DNA of 50,773 nucleotides from Gordonia amicalis NBRC 100051 = JCM 11271 (GTDB taxonomy: Bacteria; Actinomycetota; Actinomycetes; Mycobacteriales; Mycobacteriaceae), in NCBI RefSeq assembly GCF_000332995.1, contig NZ_BANS01000036.1, forward strand, positions 1 through 50,773, written 5' to 3'. This document shows positions 8,496-17,922 of the stretch, piece by piece (position 1 is the first letter of the stretch; every line of letters begins with the position of its first letter). Below the pieces are notes generated by a model. The model did not search any database. It was not told where the DNA came from and saw only the letters and a program-made list of their open reading frames with translations. The position numbers and the translations under genes are program-made.

Positions 8496-9617
8496 CTACC
8501 GCACCGGTGGTTGCCAATCCTGAATGCGCCGCAGCCGGCGGTCGAGTGCCGCATCGGGGGCCGCCCGCAGGGCCAGCTCGCGCAGGCGGACCGCGGGTCC
8601 CGACCGCCACTGACCGACCCGTCCGATCACCGACGCCTGGCGAGCGATGCGTCGGGTGCGACGCCGTCGTAGACGGTCGTAGGTTCGCAGGGCCTCGTCG
8701 ACGCCTGCTCCGCCCTGCCCGAGCAGCGCGGCCAGGGTCGCCGCGTCCTCCATGGCCTGGTTCGCCCCCTGGCCGAGGTTCGGGGTCATGGCGTGCGCGG
8801 CGTCGCCCACGAGCACGCGCCGGCCCCGGACGAAGGTGGACAACGGACGCGCCAGTTCTTCGATGGGTAACACTCCGACGTCCGTCGGATCGGTCGCGTC
8901 GAGGATCTCCCCGATCGGTGCATGCCACCCCGAGAACCGTTGCCGCACTTCGTCGATACCACCCGGCTCGCCACTCTGCCCGTAGGTGACGGAGGCGAAC
9001 CAGTAGACGTGTCCGTCCGGCAGCGGGGCGATGCCGAACCGCTGACCGCGTCCCATCGTCTCGCCCGCCGCGTCGAGGTGGACGGGCCGTGCGGTGACGG
9101 CTCGCCACGCGACATATCCGCGGTAGGCCACACCCGGGTCGTCGGCGACCGCGGGCCGTACCCGACTCCGCAGACCGTCGGCTCCGACGACCAGGTCACA
9201 GCTGTCGATCGACGTGCCGTCCTCGAGCCGGACCGACCCGTCACGAACCTCACGCACCGCGGTTCCGGTCCGGATCTCCACGCCCGACCCGAGCCGGCCG
9301 AGGAGCGCCTCGTGGAGATCGCCGCGGCGCACCACCCGGAGTTGCCCGATCGCCGACGGGTCGAAGCGGGTGAGCCAACGTCCGTCGGCGCGACGTGTTC
9401 CGTTCACGGTGGGTGAAACCCCGACGGCGTCGGGAACCGCCGCCCGGAGGCCGAGCGTTTCGAGCGCGCGGAGCCCGTTGCCGAACAGGCTGAGTCCCGA
9501 ACCTCCCCCACGAACCTCCGCCGACCGCTCGAGCAGCGTGACCTCCGCGCCCATCGACGACAACCCGGCAGCAGTGCACAACCCCGCGATGCCTGCACCG
9601 ACGATGACGACCTTCAT
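8496..9617 (-). CDS. FAD-dependent monooxygenase (salicylate-hydroxylase-like)
   Basis: A 373-residue group A flavin monooxygenase of the UbiH/salicylate hydroxylase type. It shows the FAD-binding GAGIAG (7-12), the mid-protein VVGADGLRS segment (about 133-141) and the second FAD motif GDAAHAMTPNLGQGANQAMED (starting at 261). It likely hydroxylates an aromatic or related substrate with NAD(P)H and O2; the substrate cannot be told. The ATG at 9617 is preceded by GGAGAGG at good spacing; five further codons upstream are unlikely to be used. It points the same way as the Cys leader/rhodanese, with only 50 bases between its stop and the leader start, but the leader seems to have its own promoter. 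Confidence 0.87.
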   Translation of the reverse strand: MKVVIVGAGIAGLCTAAGLSSMGAEVTLLERSAEVRGGGSGLSLFGNGLRALETLGLRAAVPDAVGVSPTVNGTRRADGRWLTRFDPSAIGQLRVVRRGDLHEALLGRLGSGVEIRTGTAVREVRDGSVRLEDGTSIDSCDLVVGADGLRSRVRPAVADDPGVAYRGYVAWRAVTARPVHLDAAGETMGRGQRFGIAPLPDGHVYWFASVTYGQSGEPGGIDEVRQRFSGWHAPIGEILDATDPTDVGVLPIEELARPLSTFVRGRRVLVGDAAHAMTPNLGQGANQAMEDAATLAALLGQGGAGVDEALRTYDRLRRRRTRRIARQASVIGRVGQWRSGPAVRLRELALRAAPDAALDRRLRRIQDWQPPVR

Positions 9618-10034
9618 CCCAGACCTCTCCACACGGAGAAGAATGACGGGTCGACCATCGCTGTGGCTGTAGGACTTCGGTTGACATCGTGTACCACTGG
9701 TGCCGGGAACTGGGCTGCGGGTGTGGATGCCGCACAGTGGGTCGGGTGGGGTGACTTCGCGTCCATCTCAGTGGCTTCCGAGGGAAATGTGCCCTTCGTG
9801 GGTGCTCACGGGGACGAGTTCCTCAGCCGCTTGCCGCACGTCATGAACGGCTTGGCGAAGCCGGCTCACCTCACCCTCGGGGCCCGCGTCAGCGGGAAAG
9901 AAGTGAGGTCGCATGCGACATCGCTCCGGCGCGCACCGGTCCGGAGTGCCCCGACGGACCGCTGGTGTGGGGTCCTTCCGGATCAGGCAGCGAGGGATGC
10001 GCTCCCTCGGCTCAGTCAACGCGATGTCCGGGTC
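9618..10034. other. 417-base gap without a convincing gene
   Basis: The stretch lies between two minus-strand genes (coaX and the FAD monooxygenase). It contains a perfect six-base stem with a GGCG loop (CGGCTT/AAGCCG, 9848-9863), a longer CTCCGG/CCGGAG inverted repeat (9924-9946) and a short ACCA-C-TGGT palindrome near 9693. The promoter of the monooxygenase probably lies at its left end. An 83-codon minus-strand frame (9768-10019) has no ribosome site, domain or plausible composition, so I do not call it. Confidence 0.5.
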
Positions 10035-10838
10035 CTACTTGCCCCGACGAGGGTTGGCCTTGGACCGCTCATGCACCAGCCGCAACCCCTCGAGGGTGAG
10101 GTGCGGGTGGTGGTCGGTGAGCGACCGGCATTCGTCGAACATCAGCGGGGCCAGGTAGCCGGTGGCGACCACGGTGACGTCGTCGCCGTCGAAGCCGGGC
10201 ACGGTGTCGCAGACGCGATCGACGAGCGCGTCGACCTGGCCGGCGAATCCGTAGAGGATGCCCGACTGCAGGGCCTCGACCGTGTTCTTGCCGAGCACGC
10301 TTCGTGGCGGCATCAACTCGACCTTGCGCACGGTCACGGTGTGCTCGGAGAGCGCCTCGACCGCCAGGTTCACGCCGGGCGCGATGGCGCCGCCGAGGAA
10401 TTCACCCTTCGCCGACACCGCGTCGACGACGGTCGCGGTCCCGAAGGCCACCACGATGCAGGGGCCGCCGTATTCATGATGCGCGGCAAGGCAGTTGGAG
10501 ACACGGTCGGTACCGACCTCCTTCGGGTTGTCGACGAGCAGCGGCACACCTGTCCGCACGCCGGGTTCGAGCAGGACGTGCGGGCCGTCGCCGAAGTAAC
10601 GGGGCAGCATGACCCGCAGCTCGCGCAGCAACGAGGGCACCGTCGACAGGGCACTGACCCCGGTGACCTGCTCGATGTCCGAGCCGAGCATGCCGCGAAA
10701 GACCCAGGCGAGTTCGTCGGCGGTGTAGTTCGGGTCGGTGTGGATACGCCAATCGCGCACCAATCGCGCGTGATCCCCTGCTCCGGCGTGGACGCCGAGG
10801 TGGATGTTGGTGTTGCCGACGTCGACGGCGAGCAGCAT
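10035..10838 (-). CDS. coaX: Type III pantothenate kinase
   Basis: Phosphorylates pantothenate in the first step of CoA synthesis. The 267-residue product begins with the ASKHA-type phosphate motif DVGNTNIHLG, and has the family segments GTDRVSNCLAA and VVAFGTATVVDAV with GGAIAPGV. Length is normal for CoaX. It is the last gene of the DUF2520-panC-panD-coaX run, all on the minus strand with short spacings (26 bases after panD), so pantothenate is made and phosphorylated by one cluster. The family usually needs a monovalent cation and is insensitive to CoA feedback (family knowledge). Confidence 0.95.
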   Translation of the reverse strand: MLLAVDVGNTNIHLGVHAGAGDHARLVRDWRIHTDPNYTADELAWVFRGMLGSDIEQVTGVSALSTVPSLLRELRVMLPRYFGDGPHVLLEPGVRTGVPLLVDNPKEVGTDRVSNCLAAHHEYGGPCIVVAFGTATVVDAVSAKGEFLGGAIAPGVNLAVEALSEHTVTVRKVELMPPRSVLGKNTVEALQSGILYGFAGQVDALVDRVCDTVPGFDGDDVTVVATGYLAPLMFDECRSLTDHHPHLTLEGLRLVHERSKANPRRGK

Positions 10839-10864
10839 CGGTGGCTCCGGGTCGCTCGTCGGTG

Positions 10865-11305
10865 TCAGACCGCGGAGTCGGCGAAGACCGGGCCGTCGAA
10901 CTGCCGCGGGTCGAGCAGACCCGAACCCTCCGGCGCATGCGCCGGGTCGTCACCGGATTCGAGGATGCGGTTGTGGTCGTCGACGAAGACGACCTGCGGC
11001 GCATAGGCCTCCAGTTCGGCCTCGTTCAGCATGCCGTAGGCGATGATGATGACGAGATCCCCGGGGTGAACGAGATGTGCTGCGGCGCCGTTGATCCCGA
11101 TGACACCGCTGCCGCGCTCCCCGGCGATCGCGTAGGTCACCAGTCGGGAACCGTTGTCGATGTCGACGATGGTGACCTGTTCACCCTCGAGCAGACCCGC
11201 GGCGTCGAGCAGATCCTGGTCGATCGTCACCGACCCCACGTAGTGCAGATCCGCCTGGGTCACGGTGGCGCGGTGGATCTTCGAGGTCATCATGGTGCGC
11301 AGCAT
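10865..11305 (-). CDS. panD: Aspartate 1-decarboxylase (pyruvoyl enzyme)
   Basis: Makes beta-alanine from aspartate for pantothenate synthesis. The 146-residue proenzyme has the self-cleavage site YVGSVTI with Gly24-Ser25, where Ser25 becomes the pyruvoyl group, and the conserved [17 protein letters not shown] core. Lys9 and Tyr22 near the cleavage site fit the family. The C-terminal tail beyond about residue 115 is variable. It starts three bases from the panC stop, so the two are coupled; panC makes pantothenate from its product. Confidence 0.96.
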   Translation of the reverse strand: MLRTMMTSKIHRATVTQADLHYVGSVTIDQDLLDAAGLLEGEQVTIVDIDNGSRLVTYAIAGERGSGVIGINGAAAHLVHPGDLVIIIAYGMLNEAELEAYAPQVVFVDDHNRILESGDDPAHAPEGSGLLDPRQFDGPVFADSAV

Positions 11306-11308
11306 GGG

Positions 11309-12310
11309 TCAGTGTCCCCCTGTGTCGGTCGTGGATGTGGTTGCGGGTCCGGAGAGTTCTTCTTCGAGTGCGGCGAGGCCTCCGACGTTCACGCCGACGT
11401 TGTCGATGAGGCGGGCGGGTCCGAGGCGCGCGGCGACGAGCAGCCGGGCGGCGCCCTTCTCCGGGGCGTCCTCCAGTGCGCGGCCGCGGAGGGCCAGGTA
11501 TTCGACGTCGATCTCGGGCACGGTGTCGAGCACCGCCTGCGCCGCCGCGACGATCGCGTCCCGGCCGCCCTCGGCGGAATGCGCCCCGGCCACCAGCGCG
11601 GCCGACAACGTCGTGGCCAGCTCCCGCTGCTCCGGGCTGAGGTAGCGGTTGCGCGAGGACATCGCCAGCCCGTCGGATTCACGGACCGTCGGGACCCCGA
11701 CGATCTCGACGTCGAGATCGAGGTCGGTGACCATCTGCTTGATCAGCACGAGCTGCTGATAATCCTTCTCGCCGAAGTAGGCGGCATTGGGTCCGACGAT
11801 GTTGAGCAGCTTGAGGACAACTGTCAGCATCCCCGCGAAGTGCGTCGGGCGGGAGATGCCGTCGAGGATCGCACCGGCCCCGCCGGGGTGCACCGTGGTC
11901 CGCTGCCCGTTGGGGTACATCGACGCAGCGTTCGGCGCGAAGACCAGTTCGACGCCGAGCGACTCGAGCAGCGCGAGGTCGGCGTCGAGGGTGCGTGGGT
12001 ACGCGTCGAGGTCCTCGTTCGCACCGAACTGAAGCGGGTTGACGAAGATCGAGACCACGACGATCGTGTTGCCCTTGGCCTTCGCCGCGCGCACAAGCTG
12101 GAGATGTCCGGCGTGCAGCGCTCCCATGGTCGGGACCAGCACCACCCGCTTGCCCGCGGCGCGCAGCGTTCTGGTCACCCGGGTCAGGGTCGCCGGTTCA
12201 CGGTGCACCGTCATCTGACCGGCCCTGTAGGTCGGCGTCTCATCGGGCGGGACACTCACAGCATCTCCTTCGATAGGCGGTGTCGGGTCGGTGACCTCGG
12301 TGCGGGTCAT
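11309..12310 (-). CDS. panC: Pantothenate synthetase
   Basis: Joins pantoate and beta-alanine using ATP. The 333-residue product has the HIGH-type motif in PTMGALHAGHLQLV (His66 and His69) and the KMSKS-like segment AMSSRNRYLS. There is a 32-residue poorly conserved N-terminal stretch before MTVHREPATL, so a start at that internal Met (12214) is possible; I kept the upstream ATG because it overlaps the stop of the DUF2520 gene (ATGA at 12310-12307), a clear coupling signal. It is followed after three bases by panD. Confidence 0.95.
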   Translation of the reverse strand: MTRTEVTDPTPPIEGDAVSVPPDETPTYRAGQMTVHREPATLTRVTRTLRAAGKRVVLVPTMGALHAGHLQLVRAAKAKGNTIVVVSIFVNPLQFGANEDLDAYPRTLDADLALLESLGVELVFAPNAASMYPNGQRTTVHPGGAGAILDGISRPTHFAGMLTVVLKLLNIVGPNAAYFGEKDYQQLVLIKQMVTDLDLDVEIVGVPTVRESDGLAMSSRNRYLSPEQRELATTLSAALVAGAHSAEGGRDAIVAAAQAVLDTVPEIDVEYLALRGRALEDAPEKGAARLLVAARLGPARLIDNVGVNVGGLAALEEELSGPATTSTTDTGGH

Positions 12311-13383
12311 CGCCCCTCCAGGAGGTCGAGAAGTGCGGCCGGCGCGTCGGTGCGCGCCGCGGCGCGACGAGCCATCGTGCGGTAGGCCTCGGCGATCCCG
12401 CGTTCGCCGGAGCCGCCGGGGACGGCGCGGAGCGCGGCGAGGTGTCGTCGAACGGCGGCGGCGTCGCCGCGTGCCACCGGACCGGTGAGCGCCGACGGTC
12501 CGAGTTCGAGCACGTTGCTCAACGACGCGGTGACCAGCGGGGTGAGGATGCGTTCGGCGAGTCGCGCGCCGCTCCCGTCGACGGTCGCGACGTCGCGTCC
12601 GGAATGGTCGATGGCGGCGTTCAGCGCGGCCACGGCGTCGGAGATCAGCGCGATCAGGTGGTTGGCACCATGCGCGAGCGCCGCGTGGTAGAGCGTGCGG
12701 TCGGCTTCGGCGATCCGCACCGGTTCCCCGCCCATCTCCAGGACCAGCGACGACGCGATGGCCTCCCCGACGGGGTCGGCGGCGGTCACCGCGAAGCAGG
12801 CGTTGGTCAGGCGCGCGGTGTCCTCCGCGGTGCCGACGAAGGTCATCGCCGGGTGCAGGGCCAGCCCGAGCGCCCCACGCGAGGTCACCGGCGCGAGGAT
12901 GTCCACCCCTTGGGCACCGGCGGTGTGCGCGACGATCGTGCCGGGGCGCAGCGAACCCGACGCCGCGATCTCGTCGATCACCGCGCTCAACTGGGCATCG
13001 GGCACGCTGACCAGCAGCAGTTCCGAGCGGGCGACGACGGCGCCGAGGTCGAGGATCTCGGAGTCCGGAAGGCGCTGCGTTGCTCGAGCGCGCGACTCCG
13101 CGGACCGGGCGACGACCGCGCCGACGACGTGGCCGGCCTTCTCCAGGGCCTCGCCCAGTGCGGTCCCGACGCGTCCGGCGGAAACGATGCCGACGGTGAG
13201 GCGGGCGGGTGCGGGCAGATTGGACGTGCCGGGAAAAGGGTCGGGGTGAACCGGATACGGGCGATCGCCGAAAGCGTCCTCAGCAGAGCTGCCGAGCGAG
13301 TGCCCGGCATGAGTGCCGGAAGCGTCGTCGCCGCCGGCCTGCCGTGCGAACGGCACGCCGGGATCACCGATCGGTGAGGTCAC
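12307..13383 (-). CDS. Rossmann-like DUF2520 oxidoreductase-type protein
   Basis: A 358-residue protein with a dinucleotide-binding GIVSAGRVGTALGEAL at about residues 65-80, followed by a C-terminal helical half with LALHPAMTF and the DUF2520 pattern. The architecture resembles ketopantoate reductase or pyrroline-carboxylate reductase, and the position directly ahead of panC suggests a link to pantothenate synthesis, possibly pantoate formation; this is inference. The GTG at 13383 is chosen because it is preceded by ACGGAGGACAGCG, whereas the 53 upstream codons run into the divergent promoter region. The first 60 residues are low-complexity and probably disordered. Confidence 0.86.
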   Translation of the reverse strand: MTSPIGDPGVPFARQAGGDDASGTHAGHSLGSSAEDAFGDRPYPVHPDPFPGTSNLPAPARLTVGIVSAGRVGTALGEALEKAGHVVGAVVARSAESRARATQRLPDSEILDLGAVVARSELLLVSVPDAQLSAVIDEIAASGSLRPGTIVAHTAGAQGVDILAPVTSRGALGLALHPAMTFVGTAEDTARLTNACFAVTAADPVGEAIASSLVLEMGGEPVRIAEADRTLYHAALAHGANHLIALISDAVAALNAAIDHSGRDVATVDGSGARLAERILTPLVTASLSNVLELGPSALTGPVARGDAAAVRRHLAALRAVPGGSGERGIAEAYRTMARRAAARTDAPAALLDLLEGR

Positions 13384-13686
13384 CGCTGTCCTCCGTGGTT
13401 CGTTCCAGTCCCGTCGTCGCCGGATTCCGCGGGGAGAAGCCTTACTCCTCAGCGGCGTCGGCACGGGTACCAGACGTTGCAGAGCCAGGGTAGGACTCTC
13501 ACCGCGGTCCGAGCCAGCTGTGTGACAGGTGTCACCCGGCATGACGGTCCTCCACCGGTGTCGCGCGGCGGCCTCGCCGGTGTCCGACGCTCGACGTACC
13601 CCGCTGTGACCTGGCCCGAACCGGCGTACTCTGAGGCCGTCCGAGGCGTGTCATCGCTCCAACGCCCGACCTCAGGGAGTCCGCAG
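13384..13686. promoter_or_regulatory. Divergent promoter region, DUF2520 / Ser-Thr kinase
   Basis: The 303 bases separate two outward-facing genes. They contain the palindrome GTGACAGGTGTCAC (13522-13535; six-base arms, two-base centre) and a -10-like TACTCT (13627-13632) towards the kinase gene with a weak GTGACC -35 upstream. The palindrome has the size of a dimeric regulator site; its protein is unknown. Confidence 0.4.
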
Positions 13687-15135
13687 ATGAGCCTGGAAGC
13701 GGGTACTCAGTTCGCCGGTTACACGATCATGCGCAAGATCGGTGCCGGTGGCATGGGCGCGGTCTACCTCGCGCAGCACCCCCGGCTCCCGCGCCTCGAC
13801 GTCATCAAGGTCCTCGCCGAACACGTGTCCAACGACCCGACGTTCCGTGCACGCTTCACCCGCGAAGCCGACCTGGCCGCGCAGCTCGACCACCCGTGCA
13901 TCGTGAGCGTCTACGACCGCGGTGAGGTCGACGGCCGGCTGTGGATCTCGATGCAGTACGTGCCCGGGACCGATGCGGCGGCTCTCGTCAAGGCGTCCCC
14001 CGGAGGTCTCCCCCTCGACGACGTCGCGGCGGTGAGCGATTCGATCGGCGCCGCCCTCGACCATGCGCACCGACACGGCCTTCTGCACCGCGACGTGAAA
14101 CCCGCCAACATCCTCATCAGCGCAACCGAATCCGACTCCGGAGACTCTCAGGAGCGTCGTATTCGACTGGCCGACTTCGGGATCGCCCGCCAGACCGACG
14201 GGGGAACCTCGCTGACCTCGGCCAATCTGGTGCTCGGTTCGTTCCCCTACTCCTCACCCGAACAACTGTCGGCCGAGACGCTCGACGCCCGCAGCGATGT
14301 CTATTCGCTCGCGTGCAGCATCTTCGAATTGCTCACCGGCACTGTGCCGTTCACCGGACGGACGCCGATGATGATGATCCACCATCACCTCACGACACCG
14401 CCACCGGACGTCTCGTCCCTGCGTTCCGGCCTCCCGCCGTCAGTGTCCGAGGCGGTGCGCCACGGGCTCGCCAAGAACCCCGCGGACCGGCCACCCTCGG
14501 CGGGCGCCTTCGCCGCGGAGTTCCGGTATGCGGTCGACACCACCGGCTTCTTCCCCGCCCCCGCCGGGCGCGTCGGTGCAGGAATCCCGTCCCGCTCCCG
14601 GACGGGAGGGAGCACTCCGGTTCCGCCGCAGACCCAGACGATGCGGAACCGAGGCACCTCGCCTCCGACCGGGGCCGCGATGGTGCGCACCACCGCGGTA
14701 CCGATCACCCCCGCCGGACCATCGGATCCCGCCCCCGCCGAGACCGGACAGGTGCCCTCGTCCTCCTCACACGGTCACGGGTTCCCCGCGGCGACGGCCT
14801 ATTCGGAGCTCCCGGGGCAGACGGTCCCCGGCCCCGCCCTCGAGTCGACGATGATCCGGGCCTCCGGCGACCTCGTGGTGATCGACCCTCGTCCGACCGG
14901 GGCGGAGGCGGCGCGACTCACGACGGCGTCGCTGGCCTGCGGAATCGCTTCGGTGCCGCTCAGCCTCGTCGGCGGCTTCGGCCTTCCGGTGGGCGTCGCG
15001 GGCTGGTATCTCGCCGGACGTGGTCGTGCCTCGTCGGCGGCGCGACTGGCACAGACATTGTCCGTTCTGGGGATGCTGCTGAGTCTCGGGTTCCTCGGCT
15101 TCGTCATCGGCCGGGCGATCGCCCTGCAATTCTGA
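13687..15135 (+). CDS. Membrane-anchored Ser/Thr protein kinase (PknB-like)
   Basis: A 482-residue Hanks-type kinase. The glycine loop is GAGGMGAVY (19-27), the ATP-binding Lys is Lys41, the catalytic loop is HRDVKPANI (His134 on) and the metal loop DFG is at 163-165, so it should be active. After the kinase domain (about 12-275) comes a Pro/Ser/Thr-rich linker of about 140 residues, then two C-terminal hydrophobic segments that anchor it in the membrane with little outside the cell; there are no PASTA repeats, so it is not PknB itself. The ATG at 13687 follows AGGGAG; earlier in-frame codons are non-coding in character. Confidence 0.93.
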   Translation: MSLEAGTQFAGYTIMRKIGAGGMGAVYLAQHPRLPRLDVIKVLAEHVSNDPTFRARFTREADLAAQLDHPCIVSVYDRGEVDGRLWISMQYVPGTDAAALVKASPGGLPLDDVAAVSDSIGAALDHAHRHGLLHRDVKPANILISATESDSGDSQERRIRLADFGIARQTDGGTSLTSANLVLGSFPYSSPEQLSAETLDARSDVYSLACSIFELLTGTVPFTGRTPMMMIHHHLTTPPPDVSSLRSGLPPSVSEAVRHGLAKNPADRPPSAGAFAAEFRYAVDTTGFFPAPAGRVGAGIPSRSRTGGSTPVPPQTQTMRNRGTSPPTGAAMVRTTAVPITPAGPSDPAPAETGQVPSSSSHGHGFPAATAYSELPGQTVPGPALESTMIRASGDLVVIDPRPTGAEAARLTTASLACGIASVPLSLVGGFGLPVGVAGWYLAGRGRASSAARLAQTLSVLGMLLSLGFLGFVIGRAIALQF

Positions 15136-15159
15136 CGAGCCCGCTCGGCGTCCGCGAGG

Positions 15160-15936
15160 TCACCGCTCGTCGTACGTCGTCGGCTCCGGCCGTCCCTGAC
15201 GTGACAGCGCACCGAACACCGCGTCGACGATCCACAGCGTCACCACACCGGCGATGATGTCGACGGTGTCGTCGAACGGCGACCGGAAACGCGGCGAGAA
15301 GGGGTCGAGGACCCTGGACGCGGGCACACCCAGCAGGTGACCGGTGCCGTCCACTATCGCGTCCACCGGATTCGCGGCCCACCCCGCGTAGGCGTTGACG
15401 GCGAGCAATGCGATGACCGGAATCGCGAGCACCCACCAGAACTGTCGGCGACGTGCGACCGACCACGCGACGATCAGCAACACGACCCACGCCGGCATGT
15501 GATCGGAACAGAAATTGAGAATCCCGTACTCTCCCGACCTGACCAGGACCGGTATCTGACCGCCCCAGAAACCCAGTGCTCCGATCGCGCCGATGGGGAC
15601 CGCGAACGCCGCGCGGACGACACTCCGTGACCAGAACGCGAGCACCAGGACCATGTAGACGGGCATCAACGCCGTGAGCACCCAGATCAGGATCAGGCTC
15701 GTCGCGGGTCCGTTGGCGACATAGTCCGCGTAGTACTCGGGGAACGGGGTCTCGTTGAGCGGGTCGAAGGTGAACAGCCACAACACCATCGGCCACCAGG
15801 CGAGGACCGGCAGGAACAGCGAGGCACTCACCAGCGTTCGTTTGACCGCCGTGCCGCGATCGGTTCGGCGGACGGGCGCAAGAGCGGTGGCCCGGTCGAC
15901 CAGACCGGACGTACCGCCCGCCAGAGCTCCCCTCAT
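15160..15936 (-). CDS. Uncharacterised multi-pass membrane protein
   Basis: A 258-residue protein with about six hydrophobic segments (from residue 31 onward) and an aromatic-rich first loop (EYYADYV). I do not recognise a family. The ATG at 15936 is preceded at six bases by TAGAAT, a strong -10 match, so translation is probably leaderless. A start at the GTG of VKRTLVSASL (codon 31) would remove a charged N-terminus and cannot be excluded. It converges on the kinase gene with a 24-base gap and has no other clear partner. Confidence 0.72.
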   Translation of the reverse strand: MRGALAGGTSGLVDRATALAPVRRTDRGTAVKRTLVSASLFLPVLAWWPMVLWLFTFDPLNETPFPEYYADYVANGPATSLILIWVLTALMPVYMVLVLAFWSRSVVRAAFAVPIGAIGALGFWGGQIPVLVRSGEYGILNFCSDHMPAWVVLLIVAWSVARRRQFWWVLAIPVIALLAVNAYAGWAANPVDAIVDGTGHLLGVPASRVLDPFSPRFRSPFDDTVDIIAGVVTLWIVDAVFGALSRQGRPEPTTYDER

Positions 15937-15942
15937 TTCCGC

Positions 15943-15948
15943 ATTCTA
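15943..15948 (-). promoter_or_regulatory. -10 element of a leaderless transcript
   Basis: TAGAAT (five of six matches to TATAAT) ends six bases before the ATG at 15936, leaving no room for a ribosome site. Confidence 0.6.
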
Positions 15949-16097
15949 GGGCGATCGTCCAACTTCGAGGAACCGAATTCGCACCCATGTCACAGAAGTG
16001 ATCCGACCGGATGACGAAACTGATACGAATCCCGGAAATCGTCTGCCCGAATCGGGTTCTGACGAGCAGAAATCCGTCGTACCGGCGTCGTCTGGCG

Positions 16098-17264
16098 TCA
16101 GCTGTCGCGGCGCCGGCGGCCGCCGCTCGAACCGGTCTGCTGCCGCAGCTGACTGAGTAGCTCCGAGACCGGGAGGCCAGCCGAATGAGCCGACTCGGAG
16201 TCGTCGTCGGCACCGCGTCGGCGTCGACCACCGCCGTACGCCGCGGCCGGGCGTCCGGCACTCCCCTCGTGCCGACCGCCGGCAGCGAGGAATGCGGGAG
16301 GTTCGACATCGGAAGCCGCCGACGCTTCCTCCGCCGGAGCCGGAGTCGGCTCGCGAGACCCGGCCTCGGGCCCGGTCCTCGCACCGGTCGCCCACTCGTC
16401 GGTCGGCGTCTCGTCGGTGTAGGCGCCCGACTCGGCGGCACCGTGCGCGTCGTCGACGACCTCCGCATCGGACACCTCCTCGGCGACGGAGGTGTCGGCT
16501 GCCGGGGCCTCGTCGGTGTACGCGGCGAACGGCGCCGAACCGGCGGAATGCTGGTCGACCTCCTCGACGGGGACCTCGGTGGCGATGCGACCGGAGATCG
16601 GCTCGTCGGTGACGACCGGAATGACCTCCGTCATCTCGTTCGGATCGACCGGCTCCGTGTGCCGGCCGTCGTCGGCAGTCGGCGCGGTGGCCGCGAAGTC
16701 GCGGGCGGCGAGCAGACCGTCGTCGTCGTAGGCCGAGCTGTAGGGCGGGACGCCGCCGAAGGAACCCGCGTGGGTTCCGGACAATCCGGAGGCGAGCTCA
16801 CGCATCTTCTCACTCGACAGCGCGGCACGCTGATCCGGAAGCGGTTCTCCGAGAAGCATTTCGAGACTCGAACGCAGGGCAAGCACCTGGGCCTTCAGCT
16901 CGGAGAGTTCCTCGTTGGACTCGGCGGTGACCTCCTTGCGGATGGTCGTCTCGACGTCGAGCTCGTACTGACGTCGCGCCGCGATCTCACGCTCGAGCTG
17001 CAGTTCGTAGACCAGCCGTAGGTCTCGGCTCTTCGCCTCCGCGCTCTCGGCCTGACGCCGGAACTTGGTCACCAGGATGGCGCCGATGACCGCCGCCCAC
17101 AATGCCGCGATGACCGCCAGCGAACCGAGGATCGACAGGCGGTCGGTGAAGACCATCAGCACGCTGGCCGCCAGAGCCAGCACGATCAGCAGACCGAGCA
17201 GCCACTGCGCCGCCGACCGACTGGAGCGTCGCGAGTCGGCAGAACGGCCGTTCGAGGTCGTCAT
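16098..17264 (-). CDS. DUF6779-type membrane/coiled-coil protein
   Basis: A 388-residue protein with two membrane segments at about residues 18-60, then a charged helical stretch with coiled-coil character (about 65-140, rich in Glu, Lys and Arg), and a long acidic, low-complexity C-terminal half ending in GGRRRRDS. The position after folK and DUF3180 matches the gene annotated DUF6779 in Mycobacteriales; function unknown. The ATG at 17264 has no ribosome site but TAAGTT (17277-17272) lies seven bases upstream, so a leaderless transcript is plausible, separate from the folate operon. Confidence 0.78.
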   Translation of the reverse strand: MTTSNGRSADSRRSSRSAAQWLLGLLIVLALAASVLMVFTDRLSILGSLAVIAALWAAVIGAILVTKFRRQAESAEAKSRDLRLVYELQLEREIAARRQYELDVETTIRKEVTAESNEELSELKAQVLALRSSLEMLLGEPLPDQRAALSSEKMRELASGLSGTHAGSFGGVPPYSSAYDDDGLLAARDFAATAPTADDGRHTEPVDPNEMTEVIPVVTDEPISGRIATEVPVEEVDQHSAGSAPFAAYTDEAPAADTSVAEEVSDAEVVDDAHGAAESGAYTDETPTDEWATGARTGPEAGSREPTPAPAEEASAASDVEPPAFLAAGGRHEGSAGRPAAAYGGGRRRRGADDDSESAHSAGLPVSELLSQLRQQTGSSGGRRRRDS

Positions 17265-17406
17265 GATCGTGAACTTACCCGCTGTGAGTACATTCAGAGG
17301 CCAAGCGGGCACGGAGTTTCTCATATCGGCGACGTGTTATGTCGCCCATGATCGGTCCACTCGGCGACATCCGCTCCCGACCCACGCCATTCGCACGGAG
17401 CCGAAG

Positions 17407-17922
17407 TCACGAATCGCCGACGGCGGGCGGATCGTCGGGAGCCCGGCAGCAGTACTCGAGCCACATCGCCGCGCACACCAACAGCACGCCGCCGATCAAG
17501 CCCACGATCGCGCCGGGACGATCGTGGTCGGCGGCCGCCACATCCTGCTGGCCGAGGAGGAAGGCCAGCAGACCGGTCCACACCCCGACGGCGATCGCCC
17601 CGAGGATGGCAGATGCCTTGGCCAGGGCCAGCACTCGTGCCGCGGTCAGCGGATGAAGCTGCCCACGGGCACGACCCACGTCGCGGGACTCCACCCGCGA
17701 CCGCACGACGAAGGCGATGACGACCTCGAGCGCGGCGAGCACGTACAGCACGATCCCGGCCAGCAGGGGCAGCGGCGGGAAGTCGTTGTAGTTGTACCGC
17801 ACCAGAATCCACGCGGCGATGGCGGTGACCGCGGCGATGACGAGGAGGTCGCGGATGCGGGTGGGACCGAGGCCGGTCTGTTCGTCGTCCTTCCCGGGGC
17901 GGTGCGGGTCGGGCCGGGTCAT
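17407..17922 (-). CDS. DUF3180 membrane protein
   Basis: A 171-residue protein with four predicted membrane segments (about residues 25-42, 52-72, 100-122 and 136-156), of the DUF3180 family found next to folK in actinobacteria. Function unknown. Its ATG overlaps the folK stop (ATGA, 17922-17919), so it belongs to the folate operon translationally. Confidence 0.87.
   Translation of the reverse strand: MTRPDPHRPGKDDEQTGLGPTRIRDLLVIAAVTAIAAWILVRYNYNDFPPLPLLAGIVLYVLAALEVVIAFVVRSRVESRDVGRARGQLHPLTAARVLALAKASAILGAIAVGVWTGLLAFLLGQQDVAAADHDRPGAIVGLIGGVLLVCAAMWLEYCCRAPDDPPAVGDS

Noticed and set aside
9681..9710. TTGACA at 9681-9686 as a plus-strand promoter
   Set aside because: No -10 at a proper distance and no plus-strand gene follows.
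9768..10019. 83-codon minus-strand frame in the gap after coaX
   Set aside because: No ribosome site, no recognisable domain, Cys/Arg/Pro composition typical of non-coding GC-rich DNA.
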